This document shows positions 1 through 7,538 of a stretch of 32,181 nucleotides of DNA, piece by piece (the first letter of the stretch is position 1; each line of letters opens with the position of its first letter). The notes below the pieces were generated by a model. It saw nothing but the letters and a program-made list of their open reading frames with translations. It was not told the origin of the DNA and searched no databases. The stretch is from Deltaproteobacteria bacterium (GTDB lineage: Bacteria > Bdellovibrionota > JACOXK01 > 2-02-FULL-40-11): positions 1-32,181 of the forward strand of contig JACQJD010000005.1 of the NCBI GenBank assembly GCA_016198185.1, written 5' to 3'. The position numbers and the translations under genes are program-made.

Positions 1-2
1 AA

Positions 3-395
3 CGAAGGCAAGTCAAGAAGCAGCAACACAATGAAAGTCAGAGTAAAAAGGGGGGTCCTGTGGACCATGATCCTGAGAAACGAAGAACCCAGTTCCTTCA
101 AATGCCACAGGTCCAAAAACCTCTCGTACCATCGAAGATGGAAAGTGTTTTACACACAACCCTCTCGCGTTACATTCCCATGAGCACGAAGCAAGAAGTT
201 TGGAAACGGGATGAAGGAAAATGCACTTATGAAAGCCCCCAGGGGAGAAGATGTGAAGAAAGAGCGTATTTAGAAGTAGACCACATCCAACCTTTTGCAT
301 TGGGAGGAAAGGCAGAATTAGAAAACCTGAGATTGCTCTGTTCCACCCACAATCGTTACAGAGCGCAGCTGACGTTTGGAAAGTGGCGGGGATGA
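3..395 (+). CDS. HNH endonuclease, C-terminal part (5' end outside window)
   Basis: The reading frame is open back to the window edge, so this is the 3' end of a longer gene; the internal GTG at 60 need not be the start. The visible 130 residues hold a classic HNH nuclease fold: a lead-in 'RYIPMSTKQEVWKRD', a zinc-ribbon-like pair of cysteines (CTYES...RRC), the catalytic 'EVDHIQPFALGG' with the His of the HNH motif, then 'LENLRLLCSTHN' with the second Cys-x-x-His. HNH proteins of this type cut DNA with one bound metal ion and occur as stand-alone nucleases or in mobile and defence genes. The missing N-terminus decides which, so the cellular role is unknown. The basic, Gln/Lys-rich stretch before the domain looks like a linker. 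Confidence 0.8.
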   Translation, partial: RRQVKKQQHNESQSKKGGPVDHDPEKRRTQFLQMPQVQKPLVPSKMESVLHTTLSRYIPMSTKQEVWKRDEGKCTYESPQGRRCEERAYLEVDHIQPFALGGKAELENLRLLCSTHNRYRAQLTFGKWRG

Positions 396-469
396 ACGGA
401 AGGTCTATGGGTGGACTGGAACTTAATGGGATCTTTTCCGCCGCGTTTTTGATGAAGGGCTAATAACGA

Positions 470-1159
470 CTATTCAATGCTCGCCACGCGGTCGATGTCA
501 TCGCGTTGGCCGACCAAGACCAAGACGGTATCTTTATCGAGTAAATCTTCGGCGGTGGGGAGGCTGTTGTATTCTTGAACAACGGCACGGTCATCGGCAC
601 GGCGTCCTAATTTTTTGGTTTTCTTTAAGGCAATTACATTGACTTTGTATTTGGTTCGGAAGCGCACATCGCCAATGGTTTTTCCGATAAAGGGCACAGG
701 CACGCGAACATCGGCCAGGACATAGCCTTGCGATAAATCCACAGAATCTTCAAGCTTCGAATACAAAAGCTGGCGGCCAATTCGAATGCCCATGTCTTTT
801 TCAGGGTTCACAATGCGTGTGGCCCCCACTTCTCTTAAAATTTGTTCGTGAAGGGGTGAAGAAGCGCGGGCAATAATTTCAGGAATGCCCATGCGTTTTA
901 AAATAGCGGTGGTTAAAATGTTGTCTTGAATGTCTTTTCCCATGCAAATGATGGCGGTATCCACATCATGAAGCCCGGCTTCGAGGAGCGCATTTTCTTG
1001 CGTGCTATCGAGTTGAAGGGCATGGGTCACCATGTCTTTGACCAATTGGACCTTGGTTTTATCAATGTCGATGGCAATAATTTGAGATTCCCCTTTGGAA
1101 AGGGTTTCAATCAAATTTAACCCAAAATCACCTAAGCCAATTACTGCAAACTGTTTCAT
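470..1159 (-). CDS. trkA: TrkA/KtrA-type potassium uptake regulatory subunit (RCK)
   Basis: A 229-residue cytosolic protein with one RCK unit. The N-terminal Rossmann fold is shown by GLGDFG at about residues 8-13 and by 'IIAIDID' at the end of the second strand, the usual nucleotide-ribose contact. An RCK_C (TrkA_C) domain follows from about residue 140 ('VRVPVPFIGKTIGDV'). One RCK_N plus one RCK_C at this length matches KtrA or half of E. coli TrkA. RCK subunits form a ring under the membrane channel and gate it in response to nucleotides. It is the last gene of a minus-strand operon that begins with the TrkH/KtrB-type channel gene at 7093, with a 1359-residue protein gene between them; the gap to that gene is 43 nt. 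The family is certain; TrkA versus KtrA naming is not. Confidence 0.92.
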   Translation of the reverse strand: MKQFAVIGLGDFGLNLIETLSKGESQIIAIDIDKTKVQLVKDMVTHALQLDSTQENALLEAGLHDVDTAIICMGKDIQDNILTTAILKRMGIPEIIARASSPLHEQILREVGATRIVNPEKDMGIRIGRQLLYSKLEDSVDLSQGYVLADVRVPVPFIGKTIGDVRFRTKYKVNVIALKKTKKLGRRADDRAVVQEYNSLPTAEDLLDKDTVLVLVGQRDDIDRVASIE

Positions 1160-1202
1160 AGTTCTTTTTTCATATACTTATCGGAAACAAAAATAAAGTC
1201 CT

Positions 1203-4200
1203 TTAGTGCGATGTAATCTCTGGCGCCCCCTGGACAGTGGTCACCAATAAGTGCAGGAGCGATCGATCTTGGTCAAATTCAAGGGGATCGCGGTGGTACG
1301 CAATGCTGTTATCTAATTCATGGTAAAGTCCGGAAATTTTTTCTTGAAGATATGCATGGATGTTTAGGTCGCATTGTGTTTGAGTTAAGCTTTCAGAAAT
1401 CCCCTCCAGCAATGAGATTTCTCTTAAGTAAAAATCTGGAATCGTTGTTCCTCGGACTGTTTTTATTTTTTCGTATTTAGAGGTTCCTTGAACGATTTCC
1501 TCCATCGTAGGGCGCAAGCTTGGAGAATCGAGGCGTGTTCTGTTGAGGCCAAAGCTCTCTACATGAGCGAATGTTTTCATGGTTTGAAACAGCTCAGGAT
1601 CTTCTAAATAAAGTTTTACAAAAGGAGCGTTTAATTTCTTTTCCATCCATTCTTGAAATCTGGATCCAAATTTTTGGAGTTTTTCTTCATAGATTTCAAT
1701 TTGTGTTCCAATATGGACGAGCCCTTGATCCAAAGCCCAAAGTTTTTGTTGGAGGGTAGACTGTGTGTAACTTGGTAGAGGAGCAATGCCTGTTTGCTGT
1801 GACTGCCCATGCGTCTGAGTTTCTTGAAGCTGTTTATTTTCCTGCTCGATGGCATCCAGTAGGTGCTGTCTGTTTGTGAATGCTACTTTCATAGGATCGT
1901 TTTGGAGAAGGGCTTGATATTCAATGGCGATATCGCTCAAATAGAGTGCTTCTTGACGAGCAAGATCAAAAGCAGGTGCCAGTTCCTTTTCGTAATACTG
2001 AGCGATATCTTCCACGGGTGCTCTTTGTTCAAAAATCGCACGATATAATTTTGCTGTTTTTTCTTGGAGGCCCTCTTCTCGTGAACTGACTTGACTATAT
2101 TGCTTCCAGCTTTGTTCAATCGTTTCGGCAAATAAGAGAATGGTGGCTTGTTCAACCACAGTGGCAAGCACGCCCCAGGGGGTGGCAACTTTCATTCTCC
2201 AAATTTTGGGGCCCATTCTAAAGATGACTTCAAAACGTTTTCCTTCACCGATAACACCGATGGTAGGTTTAATTTCAATAAAAACGCTGGCCAAGGAATT
2301 GATTCCTGTAAAGACAAGGAAGGTGTTCATAATTTTAACGATATCCAGGGTTCCAGTTTTTAAAAGGTCCATGAGAATAAGACCACCCAGGAGCCCAATG
2401 TGGATTCTGGCCCATTCTGCACGGATGCGACCTATTCGTTCCTCTTGAATTTTTCCGACCCATTTTTCAATTTTAGGTTTCCAGTCTTGGGTCAGCCTTC
2501 CTTCGCTTTCTAGAAAAATGCGTTTAAATAAAAGTTTTTGGGTAAATAAAAAAGCTTCTCGCTGGAAAGGCATGGTCGCAAGACTTCCAGCCAAAGAAAA
2601 GAGCATACCGTCAATGACAGCCACTGGAAGTCCAGCAATCCAGGCGTTAAGACCAGCTTCATCACCTCGGTAGACATCCAAAGCCATTTCTAAAAGCTCT
2701 TTCAATCCCCAGACCATTCCAAAATGGGCGCCTCCCCAGGCGGCTTGAGATACCCGTAAGGTCATTCGGCGACTGAACCGAGGAGCGGTAAATGCTTGTT
2801 GAGCGACTTCTAAGAACTTTTTTTTCTGATGGTTTAATTTGAGATTTTCCAATCGTTTTTTGAATTGCAGCGTTAACGTTTTTGCACGTTCCAGATCTGG
2901 TTCGTCCAAAATTTGTTCCAATAATTCAAAGGTGACAAGTTCCGATGATTTTTTGGCAGGGGCGGAAGCAGTCGGTGCTTCTTGGGTCGGCGCGGAAACA
3001 ATCGGTTCTTCTTCGAGAGAAAGGGGAGCGGCTATGCTTTCGGGGGGTGATTCCATAGGACGGATGGGGGCGGCTGGGTTTTCTAGACGTGTTTGCCGAG
3101 CCGTGACAGGTTCAGGGGGTTCTTCTGGACGTACCTTTGCAGCCGGTGTTTCCAAAGGTGCTGTGGTAGAACGGGTATCAGCGGCAGCTTCTGCTGCAGC
3201 TTGTTGCAGCGGTACCATGGCCGATTTTGGTGATTCAGGTTTTGAAACCTGTTTGGGTGTTTTAGGGGGTTCGACTGCTGGAGGCACTTTTTTCTTCGTT
3301 TGGGAACTTGCTTCTGTTTCTAAGCGCGTTCTGAGAGTATGGGCTCTTTCTTTTAACACTGCCAGTTTTCGGTTTAACGCTTCTTCCGTTACCAAACGTT
3401 CATGTAGGCTGCCAATGTCTCCTCGCATAAAAGCTTCATAGGTAAAATCAACGTTCGGAAGTCTTTCATCCCACACACGATTTTCTTTTTCAAAACAGGT
3501 ACGAATGAAGCCTTCTTTCGCCGGCCAGTACTTGCTTCCTTGGCGAATTTCTACCTTGACCACTCGCTGAAACTGTTTTCCGCCGTCCGTGCGATAGAGT
3601 CGATGATGTCCTGCTTCGAGAGGAAAAAATCGTTCTACCCCAGAACCCGATATTTCTAATTCAACCGTTCCGGTGCGACGATCGGTAGAGAGTTCTGTAA
3701 TGTTCCATGGAGAAAGTTCGGTTTCGTTATGGCGTTTTCCATAAGCGACATACATTTTTCGAAGAAGGGTGATATCTGTCAAAGCTCCTGAAATAATGAT
3801 TCGAAGTGTGGTCGGGCCATTGGTGCGTGTTTGGACGCCCGTTTTTAAACTTTCTTCGATGCGCGTTAAGAGTTCTGTTTGTTTGCGTTGTTCTGCGGAA
3901 ATAGCATCGACCAGCTCTTGTTTTTCATGGGGCTGGGTTTCAGCATCAAATAGTTCTTTGAGTTCCCGTTCGTCCTGGATCGCTTGTTCATAGGCTGCAA
4001 TAAGATTTTGAGAACCATCCACCAGTCCTAATTTTAAAAGTTCAGCGTGAAGATCGGTCATTTCTTGCCGAATTTGGATTGGGGTTTCGCTATAAAACGT
4101 TTCACTGTGAATATGTCCAAAAACAAATTGAACGACCTCGCGAATGCTTCGTAAGCGTTCTTCCAATTGCAGCATCCATGGCTCATTTGATGGTTCAGGA

Positions 4201-5282
4201 ATAGAGATAGATTCTGCAGAGCATCTCACGTAGGTCTCTGGATCATAGCCTTCGACTTGGAACGCATTATCTGAGAACCGGTAGGTGCTTCGAGCCGATC
4301 GTATATTTTCTATGAACAACCGTTGTTGCTCATGGTGACCATCGATAAAAGCCTGAACGTGGGGTGCTTGGGCAAGTACTTCGGGAAGAGCTAAGTCTTG
4401 GCGAATGTTAAAAACTCTCTCTTTTCCATCCCTTGAAAAACGAACACGTTTTTTATAAGGATTGCCTCGATCTTTGGGAAAGCGGTTTGAATAAAATTCA
4501 ACTTGTGTGACTTCGCCTGTGCCTCGTCGTTCAAAATAATGAATCTCAACGCGGTGTTGGCCAATGTATCCATATTCAAAAACCTTGAACCAATCGGCTG
4601 CAGTGTCTCCCGGAATCAGAACATACGCCATCGGGACACTGGGGTTTGGAATAAACGGCCGCTCCTGGCGGGGATGTTGGAGGTCTTGCGTATACCCCGG
4701 TGGCAAATAGCCACTTTCTTGTAAAGAGCGGTAAATGCGTCGGTCATGCCAGGAGACAGCTGATTGTCGGGTGGCTTTTCTGATGTCTTGTAACAGCAAA
4801 ACCAAGGGATGAAATGAAGACCAGCCGACCGTTCCATTGGGTGAATAAATAACATCTCTGATTTCACCTGTGCGAAAATTAAATATAAAATGAAGGGATC
4901 CATTAAAGTCATTATTTTCATTCATGCCATGAAGGATCACATGCCACCATTGCTGATGACCTTCACGGTTCGAACTCCAGGGGCCCGGATGATTTGTTTT
5001 GATCCTGTGCACATTGGAATGAGGGCCAAAATCCCCAAAGTTTTCATAAACCGGTTTAAAGTCTCGAGGGACAATGCCAGCGTTTTTTAAGGGGGCTAAC
5101 AGTTTTTCAAATTGTTCTGGGGCAATATAAATGTCAGACGGGTTAAGCTCCTCCTGGCCGTAGGCAGGAGTACCCAAGAGCAAGACGCAGATGAGCATTC
5201 TTGCACCCTGATGGTAAAGAAAGTGACAATTTTTGTCACACGATGACAAAAATGCCCACAAGGTAAGACTCCATTTTTTCAT
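1203..5282 (-). CDS. Very large secreted/membrane protein of unknown function in the potassium-uptake operon
   Basis: A 1359-residue protein that I do not recognise. The first ATG gives a short hydrophobic start; an internal ATG at residue 29 begins 'MLICVLLLGTPAYGQ', which looks like a signal sequence ending at AYG/Q, so either start may be used and neither has a clear Shine-Dalgarno. Residues about 45-650 are globular and charged with no motif I can name. A helical stretch ('LNRKLAVLKERAHTL') leads into a Pro/Ala/Glu-rich linker at about 660-785. Residues about 850-1060 hold four hydrophobic segments that could be membrane helices, for example 'LPVAVIDGMLFSLAGSLAT' and 'LLGGLILMDLLKTG'. The C-terminal 300 residues are mostly charged helix or coiled coil. 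It lies 47 nt after the channel gene and 43 nt before the RCK gene on the same strand, so co-transcription with potassium uptake is likely. Any functional link is inference. Confidence 0.85.
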   Translation of the reverse strand: MKKWSLTLWAFLSSCDKNCHFLYHQGARMLICVLLLGTPAYGQEELNPSDIYIAPEQFEKLLAPLKNAGIVPRDFKPVYENFGDFGPHSNVHRIKTNHPGPWSSNREGHQQWWHVILHGMNENNDFNGSLHFIFNFRTGEIRDVIYSPNGTVGWSSFHPLVLLLQDIRKATRQSAVSWHDRRIYRSLQESGYLPPGYTQDLQHPRQERPFIPNPSVPMAYVLIPGDTAADWFKVFEYGYIGQHRVEIHYFERRGTGEVTQVEFYSNRFPKDRGNPYKKRVRFSRDGKERVFNIRQDLALPEVLAQAPHVQAFIDGHHEQQRLFIENIRSARSTYRFSDNAFQVEGYDPETYVRCSAESISIPEPSNEPWMLQLEERLRSIREVVQFVFGHIHSETFYSETPIQIRQEMTDLHAELLKLGLVDGSQNLIAAYEQAIQDERELKELFDAETQPHEKQELVDAISAEQRKQTELLTRIEESLKTGVQTRTNGPTTLRIIISGALTDITLLRKMYVAYGKRHNETELSPWNITELSTDRRTGTVELEISGSGVERFFPLEAGHHRLYRTDGGKQFQRVVKVEIRQGSKYWPAKEGFIRTCFEKENRVWDERLPNVDFTYEAFMRGDIGSLHERLVTEEALNRKLAVLKERAHTLRTRLETEASSQTKKKVPPAVEPPKTPKQVSKPESPKSAMVPLQQAAAEAAADTRSTTAPLETPAAKVRPEEPPEPVTARQTRLENPAAPIRPMESPPESIAAPLSLEEEPIVSAPTQEAPTASAPAKKSSELVTFELLEQILDEPDLERAKTLTLQFKKRLENLKLNHQKKKFLEVAQQAFTAPRFSRRMTLRVSQAAWGGAHFGMVWGLKELLEMALDVYRGDEAGLNAWIAGLPVAVIDGMLFSLAGSLATMPFQREAFLFTQKLLFKRIFLESEGRLTQDWKPKIEKWVGKIQEERIGRIRAEWARIHIGLLGGLILMDLLKTGTLDIVKIMNTFLVFTGINSLASVFIEIKPTIGVIGEGKRFEVIFRMGPKIWRMKVATPWGVLATVVEQATILLFAETIEQSWKQYSQVSSREEGLQEKTAKLYRAIFEQRAPVEDIAQYYEKELAPAFDLARQEALYLSDIAIEYQALLQNDPMKVAFTNRQHLLDAIEQENKQLQETQTHGQSQQTGIAPLPSYTQSTLQQKLWALDQGLVHIGTQIEIYEEKLQKFGSRFQEWMEKKLNAPFVKLYLEDPELFQTMKTFAHVESFGLNRTRLDSPSLRPTMEEIVQGTSKYEKIKTVRGTTIPDFYLREISLLEGISESLTQTQCDLNIHAYLQEKISGLYHELDNSIAYHRDPLEFDQDRSLLHLLVTTVQGAPEITSH

Positions 5283-5329
5283 AAAAGTACTCTGCAGATA
5301 ATAAAATGCAAGTCTTATGCCAGATTTCG

Positions 5330-7093
5330 TTAGCCAACGACAATATATTCTTCGGGATATTCTACGTAAGATTCTTCGACGTCACGCTGAGCTAGGGCAA
5401 CGACGAAAGCAATGGGGCCCACCCGCCCAATAAACATGAGTAGTGTAATAACCATTTTGGAAAAAGAACTTAACGAAGCGGTAATTCCCATGGAAAGGCC
5501 GACAGTATTAAAAGCCGAAATGGTTTCAAACATGGTTGGGAGCAGTGGAAATTGATCATGGATGATAATCAACAAGGCAGCAAAAAATTGGATGAGGACA
5601 GAAAGAAATGTAAGCGCAATGGCTTTATGGATCGTGCTGGTTGGAATGGTTCGTTCAAACATCATGACATGGGGCTTATTGCGAATGACCGCACGCAAGA
5701 GCCCAAAGAGAACCCCAACGGTATTGACCTTAATTCCCCCGGCAGTAGAGCCAGACGCTCCCCCAATAAACATTAAAATCATGAGCATGAGTAAGGTTGC
5801 GTGACTTAAGGTGCCGACATCCAGGGTGTTAAAGCCAGCCGTTCGTGGGGTGACCGCTTGAAAGAAGGCGTTTAAAACTTTAAATTTGAGAGGCAAGTGA
5901 TTGAGTTGTCCAAAATATTCTGTAAATAAAATAAGAAGCGTTCCCCCCACAATGAGAACCCCGGTAATAGAAAGAACGATCTTGGTTTGCACCGAAAGCG
6001 CAATTTTAGGATGTTGTTTGGACAAAACCAAATGCTTTACATCTAAGACCACGAGAAAACCAATGCCTCCTAAAATAATCAGCATGGCCATCGTTAAGAG
6101 AAAATAAGGATCTTTTTGATACAATAAAATATTTTCGGGAAACAAAGACATCCCTGCATTGCAAAAGCCAGAGATGGCATGAAAAACGCCGTGATAAAAA
6201 GCATTATAAAATCCGTAACCTTGTGCTAGAAAACGCCAGATAAAAATAACGGCCCCTGCGCTTTCTACGATAAAAGTAAATTTTATGATTTGTTTCAAAA
6301 GATGCGTCAGCTGATGCGATGCTTTAAACTCAATGGTTTCGGTCATGATTCGTCGTCCTTCAATGCCCAATCCACCACGTAAGAGAAGGGCGATAAAGGC
6401 GCTTAACGTCATAATGCCCAGTCCCCCAATTTGCATCAAAATGACAATGACGATTTGGCCAAACAACGTAAAATCAGTTCCAGGCTGGAGCGTAATAAGG
6501 CCGGTGACACAGGTGGCAGACGTTGCTGTAAACAGTGCATCGATAAAAGGAATTTTTGAAGTTCCCGCCTGAGGTAAAGAAAGGACAACGGTTCCCAAGA
6601 CGATGACCAGGAAAAAGCCCCCTACCAACAGTTGAACTGGTTGAACGTGAAGCCCCAATAAAATGCGATTAAATTCTTTAAACTGCACCAAGACCGATAT
6701 AAAAAGAGCCAGTCTTAAAACAACGAAGTGTTCATGCTCTGGGGCAATTAAATGGGATGGATGAAAGGGAAGATGGAGCTTAATGAGATGAACATAACCT
6801 GCGTAGATGCAGGTTACCAATAACAACCCTGTAAACAGACAATCCCAAAATTCATCACTGACAAATGTGTACTTGGCCGAAGAAAGTCGGTACTTGATCA
6901 TCACTTCTAAGATGGAAAAGAAAATGACGCCGATGTTGATATACCCCAAGATTATTTTTGCATGAGGCGTTAACGGCAAGCCCGATTCAACAATCAGGGT
7001 AAAAAGATAAAAAAGCGCAATGGCAAATAAAAACGCATCTAAACTGTAGAGAAATTGCCAGTGCTTTTCGGGGTATCCAATATGATATTTCAC
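5330..7093 (-). CDS. trkH: TrkH/KtrB-family potassium channel subunit with N-terminal membrane extension
   Basis: A 587-residue membrane protein that forms the K+ pathway of a Trk/Ktr system. The four pore-loop selectivity segments are visible: TSATCVTGL (191-199), SGFCNAGMS (308-316), PRTAGFNT (416-423) and FNTVGLSMG (528-536). The family motif GGASGSTAGGIK is at 444-455. The core starts only near residue 150; about 150 extra residues before it carry several hydrophobic segments, so the protein is longer than usual for KtrB or TrkH (about 450-485). The start is GTG at 7091-7093: a TTGTCA (7126-7131) / TAGAAT (7102-7107) promoter with an 18-nt spacer ends 8 nt before it and there is no Shine-Dalgarno, so the mRNA is probably leaderless. 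It is the first gene of the operon that ends with the RCK subunit at 470. Confidence 0.93.
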   Translation of the reverse strand: MKYHIGYPEKHWQFLYSLDAFLFAIALFYLFTLIVESGLPLTPHAKIILGYINIGVIFFSILEVMIKYRLSSAKYTFVSDEFWDCLFTGLLLVTCIYAGYVHLIKLHLPFHPSHLIAPEHEHFVVLRLALFISVLVQFKEFNRILLGLHVQPVQLLVGGFFLVIVLGTVVLSLPQAGTSKIPFIDALFTATSATCVTGLITLQPGTDFTLFGQIVIVILMQIGGLGIMTLSAFIALLLRGGLGIEGRRIMTETIEFKASHQLTHLLKQIIKFTFIVESAGAVIFIWRFLAQGYGFYNAFYHGVFHAISGFCNAGMSLFPENILLYQKDPYFLLTMAMLIILGGIGFLVVLDVKHLVLSKQHPKIALSVQTKIVLSITGVLIVGGTLLILFTEYFGQLNHLPLKFKVLNAFFQAVTPRTAGFNTLDVGTLSHATLLMLMILMFIGGASGSTAGGIKVNTVGVLFGLLRAVIRNKPHVMMFERTIPTSTIHKAIALTFLSVLIQFFAALLIIIHDQFPLLPTMFETISAFNTVGLSMGITASLSSFSKMVITLLMFIGRVGPIAFVVALAQRDVEESYVEYPEEYIVVG

Positions 7094-7101
7094 TAAAAAT
7101 A

Positions 7102-7131
7102 ATTCTACTGGAAGGCGTGCCTAAATGACAA
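7102..7131 (-). promoter_or_regulatory. Promoter of the potassium-uptake operon
   Basis: On the minus strand, -35 TTGTCA at 7131-7126 and -10 TAGAAT at 7107-7102 are separated by 18 nt; each matches the sigma-70 consensus at 5 of 6 positions. The GTG start of the channel gene lies 8 nt past the -10, so transcription should begin on or next to the start codon. The -35 lies inside the left arm of the inverted repeat 7126-7212. Confidence 0.6.
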
Positions 7132-7212
7132 CTCTTTCTAAAAAAATAATCTTCCTTTGCCAGGTTCAACTGACAGTCAATTTTTTTCACTCTTTTTTAG
7201 AAAGAGTCGTCA
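7126..7212. repeat. 20-bp inverted repeat around the potassium-operon promoter
   Basis: The arms 7126-7145 and 7193-7212 are reverse complements at 19 of 20 positions and are separated by 47 nt. The left arm covers the -35 box of the TrkH promoter. Each arm carries an A/T run at its inner end. The site lies between the stop of the small minus-strand gene (7217) and the TrkH start. It could terminate the small gene, act as a paired operator, or be a remnant of a small mobile repeat. Confidence 0.6.
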
Positions 7213-7216
7213 AAAT

Positions 7217-7432
7217 TTAGACCAGATCTTCGTAGCTTTTTTCGGTTTTTTTCTTTTCGAAGTAGAGTTCGAGAGAATGAAATGCTTCTTTTCGTAGATG
7301 ATGGACGTGAACAAACTGCAAAAATGACTTGATCAAAGGCTCTTTTTTAAAGCTTGAAACGGTGCTGTCGGTCAACTCGACTTTAGGTTGGGATTCTGGA
7401 TGGTGCGATTTTCTGGGTTCCAAAGACGACAT
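7217..7432 (-). CDS. Small protein of unknown function
   Basis: A 71-residue soluble, charged protein without cysteines, signal peptide or membrane segment; the C-terminal half ('LRKEAFHSLELYFEKKK') should form amphipathic helix. I do not recognise it. The reason to accept it as a gene is its promoter: TTGATT (7469-7464), a 17-nt spacer and TATAGT (7446-7441) end 8 nt before the ATG at 7432-7430, the same leaderless geometry seen for the potassium-channel gene downstream. No Shine-Dalgarno is present. It is divergent from the serine operon, and the region upstream of the aminotransferase start (7329-7538) must then be non-coding on the plus strand. It is followed by the inverted repeat 7126-7212 and the channel gene. 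Confidence 0.55.
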   Translation of the reverse strand: MSSLEPRKSHHPESQPKVELTDSTVSSFKKEPLIKSFLQFVHVHHLRKEAFHSLELYFEKKKTEKSYEDLV

Positions 7433-7440
7433 TGAAAAAG

Positions 7441-7469
7441 ACTATATAGCAAGAATGATTAAAAATCAA
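7441..7469 (-). promoter_or_regulatory. Promoter of the 71-residue protein gene
   Basis: Minus strand: -35 TTGATT at 7469-7464, 17-nt spacer, -10 TATAGT at 7446-7441 (5 of 6 matches to consensus). The expected transcription start falls one or two bases before the ATG at 7432. Confidence 0.6.
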
Positions 7470-7496
7470 GCACTTTTTCATAAACCCCTAAAAATC

Positions 7497-7525
7497 TTGA
7501 CATATTTTAAGCGATCCCATAGCGT
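7497..7525 (+). promoter_or_regulatory. Possible promoter of the serine/purine operon
   Basis: A perfect -35 TTGACA at 7497-7502 is followed after 17 nt by TAGCGT at 7520-7525, a poor -10 (3 of 6). If used, transcription would start about 7 nt before the ATG at 7539. The -35 is convincing and the -10 is not. Confidence 0.4.
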
Positions 7526-7538
7526 CAGAAAACATTCT

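Noticed and set aside
2839-3441. 200-codon plus-strand open frame
   Set aside because: It is antisense to the Pro/Ala-rich linker of the 1359-residue protein; biased composition removes stops on the other strand. It has no Shine-Dalgarno and its low-complexity Ser/Gly/Ala product looks artificial.
7329-7538. 70-residue N-terminal extension of the class V aminotransferase
   Set aside because: Family members begin at the TPGPTP segment, the extension has no recognisable fold, and the region carries a convincing minus-strand promoter and gene.
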